Below, piece by piece: positions 17,681 through 26,524 of a stretch of 56,852 nucleotides of DNA. Origin of the DNA: Candidatus Villigracilis saccharophilus (lineage in GTDB: Bacteria > Chloroflexota > Anaerolineae > Anaerolineales > Villigracilaceae). Every line of letters starts with the position of its first letter. The first letter of the stretch is position 1. Below the pieces are notes generated by a model. It was not told the DNA's origin and searched no databases. It saw only the letters and a list, made by a program, of their open reading frames with translations. The stretch covers positions 1-56,852 of the forward strand of contig JADJNA010000036.1 in the NCBI GenBank assembly GCA_016709305.1, given 5' to 3'. Position numbers and translations under genes: made by a program.

Positions 17681-18286
17681 TCAACCCGAGGGTTTATCAC
17701 GGTCCAGCCATAGTTCACGGTATTTGCGATTCCAGTCGATCAAAAAGCGGACTGCAATGACCAGCCCCGCGCCGAGCGCCACCCAAAATGCCGCATCGCG
17801 AATGTTGAAAAGCCATAATATGGGCGCGGCGAGCATGCCGCCGAAAACACTCGCGCGGGCGGAATGGCGAACTACCAAAACAAGCAGAATAAGAAACCCC
17901 AAACAAATAAGAAACGCCAATGGATTCACAGCAAGAAAACTCCCGCCCGCAGTTGCCAATCCCATCCCGCCGCGGAAGTTCGCGAACAACGGCCAGCAGT
18001 GACCGATGACTGCGCATGCCGCAGTGACTGAAACAATTAAGGTGGAAACCCCATCTGTATGAAATGCAAGATAGGTTGGGACAAATCCCTTCGCCACATC
18101 CAATACGAATACAAGCGCGCCCCAACCAAACCCTGCCTGGCGGATGGTGTTTGTTGTTGTCGCATGACCTGACCCGGCATCGCGAACATCCACGCCTTTA
18201 ACCAAGCGCGTGACCCAGATAGAGAATGGGAGTGAGCCGAGAAGATAACCTAATACAGGGAAAAGAAGATAAGAAAGGGGAAACAT
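17681..18286 (-). CDS. plsY: PlsY-like glycerol-3-phosphate acyltransferase, divergent motifs
   Basis: Integral membrane acyltransferase that acylates glycerol-3-phosphate from acyl-phosphate at the start of phospholipid synthesis, 201 residues with about five helices. The fold and order of motifs match PlsY, but two conserved motifs differ. The SGNxGATN motif reads SGHATTTN, and the GGKGVAT motif reads GGMGLAT within GHCWPLFANFRGGMG. It could be a paralogue with a different substrate. It is followed on the same strand, in transcription order, by no close neighbour. Confidence 0.78.
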   Translation of the reverse strand: MFPLSYLLFPVLGYLLGSLPFSIWVTRLVKGVDVRDAGSGHATTTNTIRQAGFGWGALVFVLDVAKGFVPTYLAFHTDGVSTLIVSVTAACAVIGHCWPLFANFRGGMGLATAGGSFLAVNPLAFLICLGFLILLVLVVRHSARASVFGGMLAAPILWLFNIRDAAFWVALGAGLVIAVRFLIDWNRKYRELWLDRDKPSG

Positions 18287-18288
18287 TT

Positions 18289-19747
18289 TTACCTGCTTAA
18301 TATTCGCGCACGTGAAGCTAGTCCGCGTGCCATGCCGTCGAAGATGAATTTATGAAAAGGCCACATTGCATACCAGTATAAAAATCCGCTGACGCCGTGC
18401 GGAGCAAAATAAGCAGTGACAGTAAGCAGTGTTTTGTCTTTCTGTTGGAGCGACTCAAATTCAAGCCATGCTTTGCCGGGCACTTTCATTTCTGCGAGCA
18501 GGCGCAGGCGTGTATTTTTCTCGATAGTTTCCACGCGCCAGAAATCAAGCGCCTCGCCGACATGAAGTTCATCGGGGTGGCGGCGTCCGCGCCGCAAACC
18601 GACGCCTCCAATGGCTTTGTCCATCCAGCCGCGCAGCGCCCATGACCAGTTCATATAAAGCCAGCCGCGCTCGCCGCCGATCCCCATGTATGCGCGGAAA
18701 ACCGCCTCTGGTTTCCGATCCAGCAGAACCTGCCTGCGCTCAATGAACATTCCTTCTTCTACAGAAAATTGATAAGGGCTTGAAATCACCCATCGCAGTA
18801 ACCAGTGCATCTGACCAGCTCGTTTCCACGTTATCCCTCTGGATGCGTCCCAGCGCGAGATGCGCGGCTGTTTGGAAGTCGATCGGCTTGATGTGTGGGA
18901 AGAGTTTTTTGGCTGTATCGTCGCGCACAATGAGCTTCGCGCGCAGGCCCTCTATCAGCGGGGCCACGACCCGCCAGTGGATGGGAGTCACCATGTGCAC
19001 CCAATAGGCTGAAAGTCGCGGTGCATTGAATGGCGTTGGGATCAGCCAGCGTTTTAATCCGCGTTCCTTTGCATAACTCAAAAGCATATCGGCATAGGTG
19101 AGATGTGTTGGGCCGCCGATCTCGATCACGCGGCCGGTGCAGTCGGGCGTTTTTAGCGCATCCACCAGATAGGAAAGTACGTCACGGATGGCGATCGGTT
19201 GTGCCTCAGAGAAGAACCACGCTGGACAGATGAGCAGCGGTTCACGCTCTGCCAGATAGCGGATCATTTCAAAAAGGGCGCTGCCCGAGCCAACGATCAT
19301 ACCTGCGCGAAATTCAGTGACAGGCACTTTGCCATAGCGCAGTAAATATCCCGTTTCGTGGCGTGCGCGCAAGTATGGCGAGAGATTTGCCGTTGGGTCA
19401 ACCAATTCGCCAAAGTAGATGATGTTATCAATTCCCGCTTCTTCTGCGGCATGAGAGAAATTGCGAGCCACATGCAGATCGCGTTCGGCATTTGTCTTGC
19501 CGCCCTGCTTGCCATGGATAAGATAGTATGCCGTGGATACACCCTTTAGCGCGTCCACAAGTTTGTCCGAAGAGAAACCATCGGCTTGCACAACGTCCAC
19601 CTGCTTCAGCCAGGCGCGCCCCTGTAAACGGGAAGGGTCGCGCACAAGACAACGCACGCGATATCCAGCTTCAAGAAGTTTAGGTACGAGCCTTCCGCCC
19701 ACGTAGCCCGTTGCGCCGGTGACAAGGATAAGTTTTGAGTCTTTCAT
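18289..19747 (-). CDS. SDR-family NAD(P)-binding protein with C-terminal DUF2867 domain, one frameshift
   Basis: About 485 residues after removing one base from the GGG run at 18776-18778. Before the break the protein is an atypical/extended SDR: ILVTGATGYVGGRLVPKLLE at the N-terminus, YYLIHGKQGGK and IRDVLSYLVDAL. After it the DUF2867 domain begins PYQFSVEEGMFIERRQVLL and contains GWLYMNWSWALRGWMDKAIGG and HPDELHVGEALDFWRVE. The combined architecture is common for a family annotated as SDR oxidoreductases of unknown substrate. A TATAAT lies 9 bases before the start, with no ribosome site, suggesting a leaderless transcript. Confidence 0.85.
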
Positions 19748-19756
19748 GATGTGGTG

Positions 19757-19762
19757 ATTATA
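19757..19762 (-). promoter_or_regulatory. -10 box of the SDR-DUF2867 gene (leaderless)
   Basis: A perfect TATAAT on the minus strand lies 9 bases before the ATG at 19747. It is back-to-back with the comEC promoter. Confidence 0.55.
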
Positions 19763-19791
19763 TCCCAGCCTCATAATCCAAAAATCTAATG

Positions 19792-19797
19792 TACAAT
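19792..19797 (+). promoter_or_regulatory. -10 box of comEC (leaderless)
   Basis: TACAAT ends 7 bases before the comEC ATG and no Shine-Dalgarno sequence is present. Confidence 0.5.
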
Positions 19798-19804
19798 TCC
19801 CGCC

Positions 19805-22162
19805 ATGCCATTGCTGTGGATCGCGCTATCCTTTATTACAGGCATCGTCATTGCCAGCCTGTTTTCCCTTTCCGCGTATATCTGGTTCGGTATCGCTATT
19901 GGACTTTTACTGATCTTTATCATTCTCCGCCTCCCAAGATTCTCAAATAACCCCCTTCTTCGCATTCCGCTTTCCGCCTTCATTATTCTTTTCTTCTTCT
20001 TCGGTGCGTGGTGGCATCAATTCCGTCAGCCGGTCATTGACGCTTTTCATGTTGCATTTTATAACGACCGTGCTTACGAGATGCTGGTCACAGGTACTTT
20101 GGCAGAGCCGCCAGATTATCGTGATACATATACAAACCTGCGCCTCAAAGTGGAGGCATTGGATTCCGGCAGCGGCGACCTGCCCGTCTCGGGGATGTTA
20201 CTGGTGCGGGTTCCGCAAAACCAAACCTATGAATACGGTCAACGGGTGCGGGTGCGGGGTAGCTTGAAGACTCTACCCGAAGATGAAGAATTTTCGTACC
20301 GTGATTATCTTGCGCGTGACGGTGTTTATTCCTACATGTCCATTGCCGAGGTGACGGATCTGCCGGGCAATGGCGGCAGCGTGATCAGGACAGCCGTATA
20401 CAAATTAAAAGATAAGATGCTTCAACACACCTATCGCCTTTTTAACGATCCTGAAGCATCCTTGCTTGCGGGGATCTTGCTGGGTGTGGATACCGGTCTC
20501 ACCCAAGACCTGCAAAACGCATTCAAGAACACCGGTACAGCCCACATCATCGCGATCTCTGGATTTAATATCGCCATCATCGCCGGTATTTTCTTTTCCA
20601 TGTTCAAGACCATCTTCGGCAAACGACTCGGCGCTGTCTTTGCCATTCTCGCGATTGCGTTTTATACTTTCCTGGTTGGCGCGGACGCCGCTGTCGTGCG
20701 CGCCGCATTCATGGGAAGTATTTCATTACTGGCTCGCCAACTTGGCAGGCGCAATACAGGTTTGAATGCGCTCGCCGTGGTTGCATTTATTATGACGATC
20801 ATTAATCCGCTGGTGCTTTGGGATGTGGGTTTTCAACTTTCATTCTTCGCCACACTTGGTCTTATCCTTTATGCTGAACCGTTTTCGAGTTTCGCCAGCA
20901 ACCTGATCACCAAAGTTACTAAAACCAATAACAGCCCGATCACACAGATCATCAACGATAACGTAATCCTGACATTCGCCGCCCAGCTTACCACCATACC
21001 AATCATGGCCTATCATTTCAAACGCATCTCCCTGATTTCATTCATCGCCAACCCGTTCATTCTGCCAGTGCAGCCCGCAGTGATGATCCTCGGCGGACTG
21101 GCGGTTTTCGTCAGCTCCATCTTTCAGTTGCTCGGTCAACTTATTGCATGGGTGGCGTGGCCGTTCTCCGCATATATCATCCGCATGGTGGAATTATTTA
21201 ATCGCATACCGCATGGGACGATCTATCTGGGGGATGCATCTTTCTGGATCGTTTTCTCTTTTTACATCGCGCTCTTTGCTGTGAGCTGGAACTGGCCGGC
21301 CATGAGAGAATGGTTCAACTCTCTGGCAGGATCGCTTCGAACTGTCGCCTTCACAGCGACTCTTGTGATCATGTTTGCCTGTACAGTTGTAGTCTGGCGT
21401 TCCACTGCAACCGCGGGGGATGGCAAACTTCACATCACCTTCCTGGAGGTCGGCTCGGCCGATGCGGTTCTGATCCAAACGCCTGAGGGCAGGAACATCC
21501 TGATTAATGGCGGCGGGAGCACATCAGAACTTTCCGACGAGCTTGGCAGAAGACTCCCGTTTTTTTCGCGTAAACTCGATTGGCTCGTGATCGCATCCAC
21601 GCAGGAGAATCAACTGGCCGCGCTTCCGCGTGTGCTGGAAAGATATCCGCCCGAAAACGTTTTGTGGAGTGGAAATGTGCAAGCGTCCTTCTCTGCACAA
21701 GCGTTGGAGAAATTCTTCGCAGAAGAGGGAATCCCTGTCACCCGCGCGGAAGCGGAACAAAAGCTCGAGCTGGGCGGCGGCTCTTTTATCGAGGTGCAGT
21801 CCGCGGGTCCAAGAGGAAGTGTGCTCTTGATCCAGTATAAAAACTTCCGCGCACTGCTTCCGATCGGTCTCAGTGATGGTACGCTTGAGCAGTTGGAATT
21901 TGGTAATGTGGTCGGTAAGGTGGATGTGCTTTTGCTGGCTGATTCAGGCTATGAACCGTCCAACCCGCCGGATATTATTCAAAATCTCAATCCGCAATTA
22001 ACCGTGTTAAGTGTTGCCGCCGGCGACCCGGATGGTCTGCCCGCGCAGTCAGTTCTAGAATCGCTGGATGGCTACTCGTTATTGCGGACAGACCGCAGCG
22101 GATGGATTTCCGTTATTACAAATGGAGACACTCTGCAAGTGGAAGTGGAACGCGGCGAGTAG
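19805..22162 (+). CDS. comEC: ComEC/Rec2-type DNA uptake channel with degenerate metallo-beta-lactamase domain
   Basis: Polytopic membrane protein forming the channel for single-stranded DNA uptake in competence, 785 residues. It has an N-terminal DUF4131 region, a Competence domain with about ten helices (LLAGILLGVDTGL, GTAHIIAISGFNIAIIAGI, LVGADAAVVRAAFMG, DVGFQLSFFATLGL) and a C-terminal MBL-like domain from about 540. In the last domain the metal-binding THxxxDH is replaced by ASTQENQL, and the entry motif DVGQGD reads EVGSAD, so nuclease activity is unlikely. No other competence gene is in the window. Confidence 0.9.
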   Translation: MPLLWIALSFITGIVIASLFSLSAYIWFGIAIGLLLIFIILRLPRFSNNPLLRIPLSAFIILFFFFGAWWHQFRQPVIDAFHVAFYNDRAYEMLVTGTLAEPPDYRDTYTNLRLKVEALDSGSGDLPVSGMLLVRVPQNQTYEYGQRVRVRGSLKTLPEDEEFSYRDYLARDGVYSYMSIAEVTDLPGNGGSVIRTAVYKLKDKMLQHTYRLFNDPEASLLAGILLGVDTGLTQDLQNAFKNTGTAHIIAISGFNIAIIAGIFFSMFKTIFGKRLGAVFAILAIAFYTFLVGADAAVVRAAFMGSISLLARQLGRRNTGLNALAVVAFIMTIINPLVLWDVGFQLSFFATLGLILYAEPFSSFASNLITKVTKTNNSPITQIINDNVILTFAAQLTTIPIMAYHFKRISLISFIANPFILPVQPAVMILGGLAVFVSSIFQLLGQLIAWVAWPFSAYIIRMVELFNRIPHGTIYLGDASFWIVFSFYIALFAVSWNWPAMREWFNSLAGSLRTVAFTATLVIMFACTVVVWRSTATAGDGKLHITFLEVGSADAVLIQTPEGRNILINGGGSTSELSDELGRRLPFFSRKLDWLVIASTQENQLAALPRVLERYPPENVLWSGNVQASFSAQALEKFFAEEGIPVTRAEAEQKLELGGGSFIEVQSAGPRGSVLLIQYKNFRALLPIGLSDGTLEQLEFGNVVGKVDVLLLADSGYEPSNPPDIIQNLNPQLTVLSVAAGDPDGLPAQSVLESLDGYSLLRTDRSGWISVITNGDTLQVEVERGE

Positions 22163-22209
22163 TGAGTAGTGGGTTGTTCAAATCCCAACTATACAAAATG
22201 GAGATTGTA

Positions 22210-22848
22210 ATGAAAAAAAATAATTCGAAGATATTTGTTTTTATTGCTGTTTTGGTTCTGGCGGCTGCGGCTTGTGCGATCCCCGGACTGAATTCTTTGC
22301 CGAAAGATGATTTCTCCAACCCGGACAGCGGCTGGGGTATTGGGACGGACTCTTCAAGTTCTGTCGAATATGCCAATGATGGTTTGGAGATCATCGTGTA
22401 CCAGCCTTCGTATGTAACCTGGTCAACATTTGGACTTGAAACATACGAGAATACTCATATTGAAGTAAGTGTGAAAAATACCAGTTCCGACCCTGAGGCA
22501 ATGTTTGGGGTGGTCTGTAATGAGCAGGGCGATACGCAGGCTTTTTATTATGTGGGAGTATCTCCAAGTGGCTATTACGCCTTTATTAAATCTTCAGTCG
22601 CTTTGGATGATGTCTATCTTAAGGAAGGCAATTCTGATTTGATCTCTGCCTCCTCCAGTTCCATGCGCATTGGCCTGGACTGTGGTAATGGCACGCTCGC
22701 TTTGTATGTGAATGGACAGCAGATCGATAGTGTCTCTGATGCGTCATATCCAAGCGGTGTGGTCGGTCTTTTTGCCGCCAGTGATGACCAGGAGAGCGGG
22801 GCAAGCGTGATCTTCGATGATTTTGTCATGACAAAATTAGGCGAGTAG
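22210..22848 (+). CDS. Lipoprotein with a concanavalin A-like domain
   Basis: About 212 residues from the ATG at 22210, which has GGAG seven bases upstream. A signal peptide ends in AAAACAIPG, a lipobox-like site. The rest resembles a beta-sandwich of the concanavalin/DUF1080 type: an N-terminal DDFSNPDSGWGIGTDSSSS, then a central NTSSDPEAMFGVVCNEQGD-type strand set and the closing SGASVIFDDFVMTKL, which is typical of such domains. It is probably a surface carbohydrate- or wall-associated protein; its ligand is unknown. It starts 47 bases after comEC and ends at a terminator. Confidence 0.75.
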   Translation: MKKNNSKIFVFIAVLVLAAAACAIPGLNSLPKDDFSNPDSGWGIGTDSSSSVEYANDGLEIIVYQPSYVTWSTFGLETYENTHIEVSVKNTSSDPEAMFGVVCNEQGDTQAFYYVGVSPSGYYAFIKSSVALDDVYLKEGNSDLISASSSSMRIGLDCGNGTLALYVNGQQIDSVSDASYPSGVVGLFAASDDQESGASVIFDDFVMTKLGE

Positions 22849-22863
22849 TTTTTTTGCGGTTCC

Positions 22864-22899
22864 AAAGAATCCTGCGCGCAAGCGTGGGATTCTTTATTT
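22864..22899 (+). terminator. Terminator after the lipoprotein gene
   Basis: AAAGAATCC pairs with GGATTCTTT around a GC-rich centre, followed by ATTT. The stem can work on both strands. Confidence 0.75.
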
Positions 22900-22903
22900 G
22901 ATG

Positions 22904-23043
22904 TATAATGCGACCACTTAAGGTTGATTTTAATAATATTTATAAGGTATGTTGAAATGAAAAAAATGCAGACACCGCAAAATCAGCTTGACTGAAAAAA
23001 TATATATGCGCGTACAGTTAAAAATACTGGCGCGTTTTTTTGT
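22904..23043 (+). other. Candidate short transcription unit (small RNA or leader with 12-codon frame)
   Basis: A TATAAT at 22904-22909 is followed by an AT-rich stretch. A 12-codon frame, MKKMQTPQNQLD, runs from the ATG at 22957 to the TGA ending at 22995. A hairpin at about 23008-23034 (CGCG and AGT paired with ACT and CGCG) runs into seven T. All three parts fit in 140 bases between two genes, and the hairpin would end transcription before the S51 peptidase gene. Neither expression nor function can be shown from sequence. Confidence 0.35.
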
Positions 23044-23132
23044 TAATGTAGTTTCAATACCCTCAGAATCCCGGTCAGGCAGACTTGCAGGTTTGCATTC
23101 ATTCAGAGAACGATCAGGTTAAGTCATTTGCT

Positions 23133-23816
23133 ATGGGATATCTTTTGCTGGAAGGCGGCTCGGAATTCGGCGGGCGTATGTCTGACCCCGACTTGCGCGC
23201 AATTGACCTTGCGGGCGGAGTAGAAGTCCCCATTTGCATCCTCCCCACAGCTGCTGCGCCGGATAAAAATGACAAGCGCGCCGGGAAGAATGGCATCCGC
23301 TGGTTCCAAAGCCTTGGAGCAAAAAACGTTTTTAGTGTGGATGTGATCGACTCGGACTCTGCAAACGATGAATCACTGGCCGTGTCCATTCGCACCGCAA
23401 GCCTGATCTATATGTTGGGTGGTTTTCCCCGCCATCTGGCCGATACGCTTGCTCACAGCCTGGCCTGGCAGGCTGCGTTGGACGCTTACAACCAAGGCGC
23501 TGTCCTTGCAGGCAGCAGCGCCGGCGCAATGGTGTTATGTGAACACTATTACGACCCGTTTGAAAGAAGGTTGTTGCGCGGATTGAACTTGATTCCAAAT
23601 GCCTGTGTCATCCCGCATCATAATAGTTTTGGAAAAGCCTGGACGGGCCATCTCGAAAAAATGGTGTGTGGCGCGACATTGATCGGAATTGATGAACAGA
23701 CAGGGATGATCAACAACGCCGATGGAACATGGCAGATCTACGGAGCCGGGGCTGCCACACTATATCGTAACGGAAAGATAAACCATTACACGCGAGGCGA
23801 AACGTTTTCGCTTTGA
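23133..23816 (+). CDS. Peptidase S51 family protein (cyanophycinase/dipeptidase E-like)
   Basis: About 227 residues from the ATG at 23133 (MGYLLLEGGSEFGGRM). The fold is the class I glutamine amidotransferase-like type used by S51 serine peptidases. The nucleophile elbow is LAGSSAGAMVL, with GGFPRHLADTL earlier and a His-containing IPHHNSFGKAW, and the C-terminal region IGIDEQTGMI. The substrate could be an Asp dipeptide or a cyanophycin-like polymer; no cyanophycin synthetase is nearby. The next gene, a STAS protein, begins 32 bases after its stop. Confidence 0.82.
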   Translation: MGYLLLEGGSEFGGRMSDPDLRAIDLAGGVEVPICILPTAAAPDKNDKRAGKNGIRWFQSLGAKNVFSVDVIDSDSANDESLAVSIRTASLIYMLGGFPRHLADTLAHSLAWQAALDAYNQGAVLAGSSAGAMVLCEHYYDPFERRLLRGLNLIPNACVIPHHNSFGKAWTGHLEKMVCGATLIGIDEQTGMINNADGTWQIYGAGAATLYRNGKINHYTRGETFSL

Positions 23817-23848
23817 ATCAAAAAATATCAGTCATCCTCGGAGGAGTC

Positions 23849-24223
23849 ATGGACATGACATTAAAAATCACAAAAGAACAAGTGCTGGGAAATGTGCCGG
23901 TCACTGTGTTTCACTTGCGCGGCTGGCTCGATGCCCAGGGCGAAGAGGCGCTTCTGGCAGCCGCCAGGGCTGCATACGATGAAGGCTCCCGTTTCGTTCT
24001 TCTTGACCTGGCCGAAGTGGATACCCTCACGAGTGCCGGTATGCGCGCCATGCAAAAAGTGTATAAACTTTATACAGCAGGAGCGGTACCTTCCAATGTG
24101 GCATGTGTCAAATTGTGTAAAGCGCCCCCGCAGGTTTATCATGTGCTTGGGATCACCGGCTTTTTGCAAAGCATTCCAAATTACGAAACCGCACAGGCAG
24201 CCATTGACTCTTTCACTGAGTAA
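23849..24223 (+). CDS. STAS-domain protein (anti-sigma factor antagonist-like)
   Basis: A 124-residue STAS protein from the ATG at 23849, with GGAGGAG upstream. The phosphorylation loop is LAEVDTLTSAGMRAMQKV, and the C-terminal helix VYHVLGITGFLQSIPNYETA is typical. It is a homologue of the protein at 5112-5526, sharing the opening pattern 'VPVTVFHLRGWLDAQ' versus 'VPVTIIGLDGRLDGM'. It may take part in a partner-switching pathway controlling a sigma factor or phosphatase. It follows the S51 peptidase gene closely; the next 256 bases up to msrP hold no recognisable gene or terminator. Confidence 0.87.
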   Translation: MDMTLKITKEQVLGNVPVTVFHLRGWLDAQGEEALLAAARAAYDEGSRFVLLDLAEVDTLTSAGMRAMQKVYKLYTAGAVPSNVACVKLCKAPPQVYHVLGITGFLQSIPNYETAQAAIDSFTE

Positions 24224-24479
24224 GTTCATCCTTTGTTGACCCTGGAGGCTCTTCGAGAATAGCAAAGGGCCTTTATTCTTAACCCACTGGTGAGAATGAA
24301 TTCCGCGCTGCAATGGCTGGCGAGCCTGTCAACGCGTAAACTTTCCTGCTTGAAAATTTGAAGAGACGTTTGAATCCATTTCTTAAGCAAACTATCATCT
24401 TCCAACAAGGAAGTTTATTTAGAATGGGGACATCATACAGACAATACTCAGCATTTATCATCTTCAGGAGATTATTATC

Positions 24480-25433
24480 ATGACCGATCCATATAAGTCC
24501 GTTCCCATCCGTTCTTCCGAGATCACACCCAGACATGTGTATCTTTCAAGGCGGGATTTTATGAAAGCCGCAGGGCTAGCCACAGGCGCAGCGCTTTTGA
24601 CCGCCTGCGCTCCATCCGCAGCGGACCTGCCTGGGAATACTAAACCGGTTCCTGTTTCAAATGCGACCGATGAACTTGGTGATCCAGTCAACAGTTATGG
24701 AGATATCACCAGCTATAACAACTATTACGAATTCACAACCGATAAACAGCAAGTGTCAAAAGAGGCGAGGAGCTTTACCACCACTCCGTGGACAGTGGAG
24801 GTGGGCGGCTTGGTCAACAAACCCAAAACATTCGGCATTGAGGATCTGTTGAAAGATTTCACACAGGAGGAACGCATCTATCGTTTGCGCTGCGTGGAAG
24901 CGTGGAGCATGGTCATTCCGTGGGAAGGGTTTACGCTGGCGAGTTTGTTGAAAGCGGTCGAGCCGACTTCAGACGCGAAGTATGTACGCTTTGAAACCAT
25001 TTATCGCCCCGAAGAGATGCCCGGACAAAAAAGTCCATTCTATGAGTGGCCGTATCAAGAAGGGTTGCGCCTTGATGAGGCGATGAACGACCTTACGCTC
25101 CTTGCCACTGGATTGTATGGTGAGCCTAATGTGCCGCAAAATGGCGCTCCATTGCGGTTGGTCGTGCCGTGGAAATATGGTTTTAAGTCTATTAAATCCA
25201 TTGTGAAGATCGAACTGGTTGCCGAACAACCTGCTACCTTGTGGAATGACATTGCCCCGAATGAATATGGCTTTTATGCAAATGTGAACCCGGACGTGGA
25301 TCATCCGCGCTGGTCGCAGGCGTCTGAGCGCCGCATCGGCGAGCTGAATCGCAGACCCAGCCTGCTGTTTAATGGTTATGGTGAGCAGGTCGCCGGGCTG
25401 TATGTTGACCTGGATTTGACATCAAATTATTAA
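24480..25433 (+). CDS. msrP: Protein-methionine-sulfoxide reductase, molybdopterin subunit MsrP
   Basis: Molybdoenzyme that reduces methionine sulfoxide in exported proteins, 317 residues. A Tat signal (SRRDFMKAAG, Arg-Arg at 24-25) ends in a lipobox-like LLTACAPS, with Cys at 43. The molybdenum-ligating Cys is C138 in YRLRCVEAWSMVIPW. Family regions KSPFYEWPYQEGLRLDEAM and PWKYGFKSIKSIVKI follow. The next gene encodes its haem partner MsrQ. The lipobox suggests the enzyme is tethered to the membrane, unlike the soluble enterobacterial protein. Confidence 0.94.
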   Translation: MTDPYKSVPIRSSEITPRHVYLSRRDFMKAAGLATGAALLTACAPSAADLPGNTKPVPVSNATDELGDPVNSYGDITSYNNYYEFTTDKQQVSKEARSFTTTPWTVEVGGLVNKPKTFGIEDLLKDFTQEERIYRLRCVEAWSMVIPWEGFTLASLLKAVEPTSDAKYVRFETIYRPEEMPGQKSPFYEWPYQEGLRLDEAMNDLTLLATGLYGEPNVPQNGAPLRLVVPWKYGFKSIKSIVKIELVAEQPATLWNDIAPNEYGFYANVNPDVDHPRWSQASERRIGELNRRPSLLFNGYGEQVAGLYVDLDLTSNY

Positions 25434-25482
25434 AAAAGAATCCCTAAGTTTTAAAGACTTCGGAATTCTTAAAAAGCGCCTG

Positions 25483-26160
25483 ATGAAAAGACTCCCCTAC
25501 ACGCCATTACAGATCGCCATGCATATTTATGCATGGTCTGGGCTGCTATTACTTATATTCGATTCATTAACAGGCAACCTTTCCCCCAATCCCATTCAAG
25601 ACATTGAACAGCGCACGGGCCGCCATGCGATCACATTGCTTGTCCTGTCGCTCCTGTGCACGCCCATTAACACCATCTTCAAATGGAGCGAGCCGATTAA
25701 ACGGCGCCGTGCTCTTGGGTTATATGCGTTCATGTACGCGACCATTCATGTGATCATTTTTATGGATCTTGATTACGGTCTTGCGTGGAGTCGTTTGATT
25801 CAGGAATTATTCCAAAAGCCACGCCTCATCGTTGGTGTGATCGCGTTTATATTAATGGCGCCGCTTGCGATGACGTCATTCGATATTTGGAAAAAACGTC
25901 TCGGCAAAAATTGGAAACGCCTGCATCAGCTTATTTACTTGATCGCCCCAATCGTAGTGCTTCATTACGTGTGGAGCAAAAAAGGCGATATTCTTTCATT
26001 GCAAGGCGAGATTATCAAGCCGCTACTCTATGGCACCATCATTGCGATTATTCTGATCTTTCGGATTCCGCCTGTTCGACGGTCGCTCGCTTCTTTCTCT
26101 ACCCGCGTGCTGGCTTTGCTGCAAAAAAGGAGTCGGCTGCCGAAGGTGGATACACCGTAA
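25483..26160 (+). CDS. msrQ: Haem-binding membrane subunit MsrQ
   Basis: Six-helix haem b protein passing electrons from the quinone pool to MsrP, 225 residues. Family features are the opening TPLQIAMHIYAWSGLLLL, GRHAITLLVLSLLCTPIN with a conserved His, GLYAFMYATIHVIIF with a second His, and RLHQLIYLIAPIVVLHYVW with two further His residues. It starts 49 bases after msrP, so the two form an operon. The C-terminal tail is basic and cytoplasmic. Confidence 0.93.
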   Translation: MKRLPYTPLQIAMHIYAWSGLLLLIFDSLTGNLSPNPIQDIEQRTGRHAITLLVLSLLCTPINTIFKWSEPIKRRRALGLYAFMYATIHVIIFMDLDYGLAWSRLIQELFQKPRLIVGVIAFILMAPLAMTSFDIWKKRLGKNWKRLHQLIYLIAPIVVLHYVWSKKGDILSLQGEIIKPLLYGTIIAIILIFRIPPVRRSLASFSTRVLALLQKRSRLPKVDTP

Positions 26161-26205
26161 AGCATCATCCGCGTCATTGGTGAAATCTGCGGATGATGCT
26201 GTTAC

Positions 26206-26433
26206 TTAAAATATTCCACGCAGAAGAAGCAATAATCCAATGACCGCCAGCGGAATCCCGACGATCGCGCCGATTATGGTTAAACTGACCAGGATGCCGA
26301 CCACGATAAAGACAATGCCAAGCACCATCGCCACAAAGCGGCCGGTCATTTCCACAATAACTGCGAGCAATTTCCAAAGCGCCGCGAATGGCCATAAATA
26401 CCAGGGGATATGTGATTTCGTTTCAGTTGTCAT
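26206..26433 (-). CDS. Small membrane protein, unknown
   Basis: A 75-residue protein from the ATG at 26433, which has GGAGG seven bases upstream. After a short hydrophilic start (MTTETKSHIPWYLWPF) come two closely spaced hydrophobic segments (about residues 20-42 and 45-73), rich in Val, Ile and Gly. It is reminiscent of small integral membrane proteins of the YqaE/DUF4064 kind, but I do not assign it. It is transcribed against the flanking genes. Confidence 0.6.
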   Translation of the reverse strand: MTTETKSHIPWYLWPFAALWKLLAVIVEMTGRFVAMVLGIVFIVVGILVSLTIIGAIVGIPLAVIGLLLLLRGIF

Positions 26434-26511
26434 GAGAGCCTCCATGACTGATATACGCAGGTTTTGAAAAAACGACGCAGAATGATATTTCCAAATTACC
26501 TTTAGAAAGGC

Positions 26512-26517
26512 TATAAT
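26512..26517 (+). promoter_or_regulatory. -10 box of the DsbA-like gene (leaderless)
   Basis: A perfect TATAAT ends 7 bases before the ATG at 26525 and no Shine-Dalgarno sequence is present. Confidence 0.55.
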
Positions 26518-26524
26518 CCCAATT

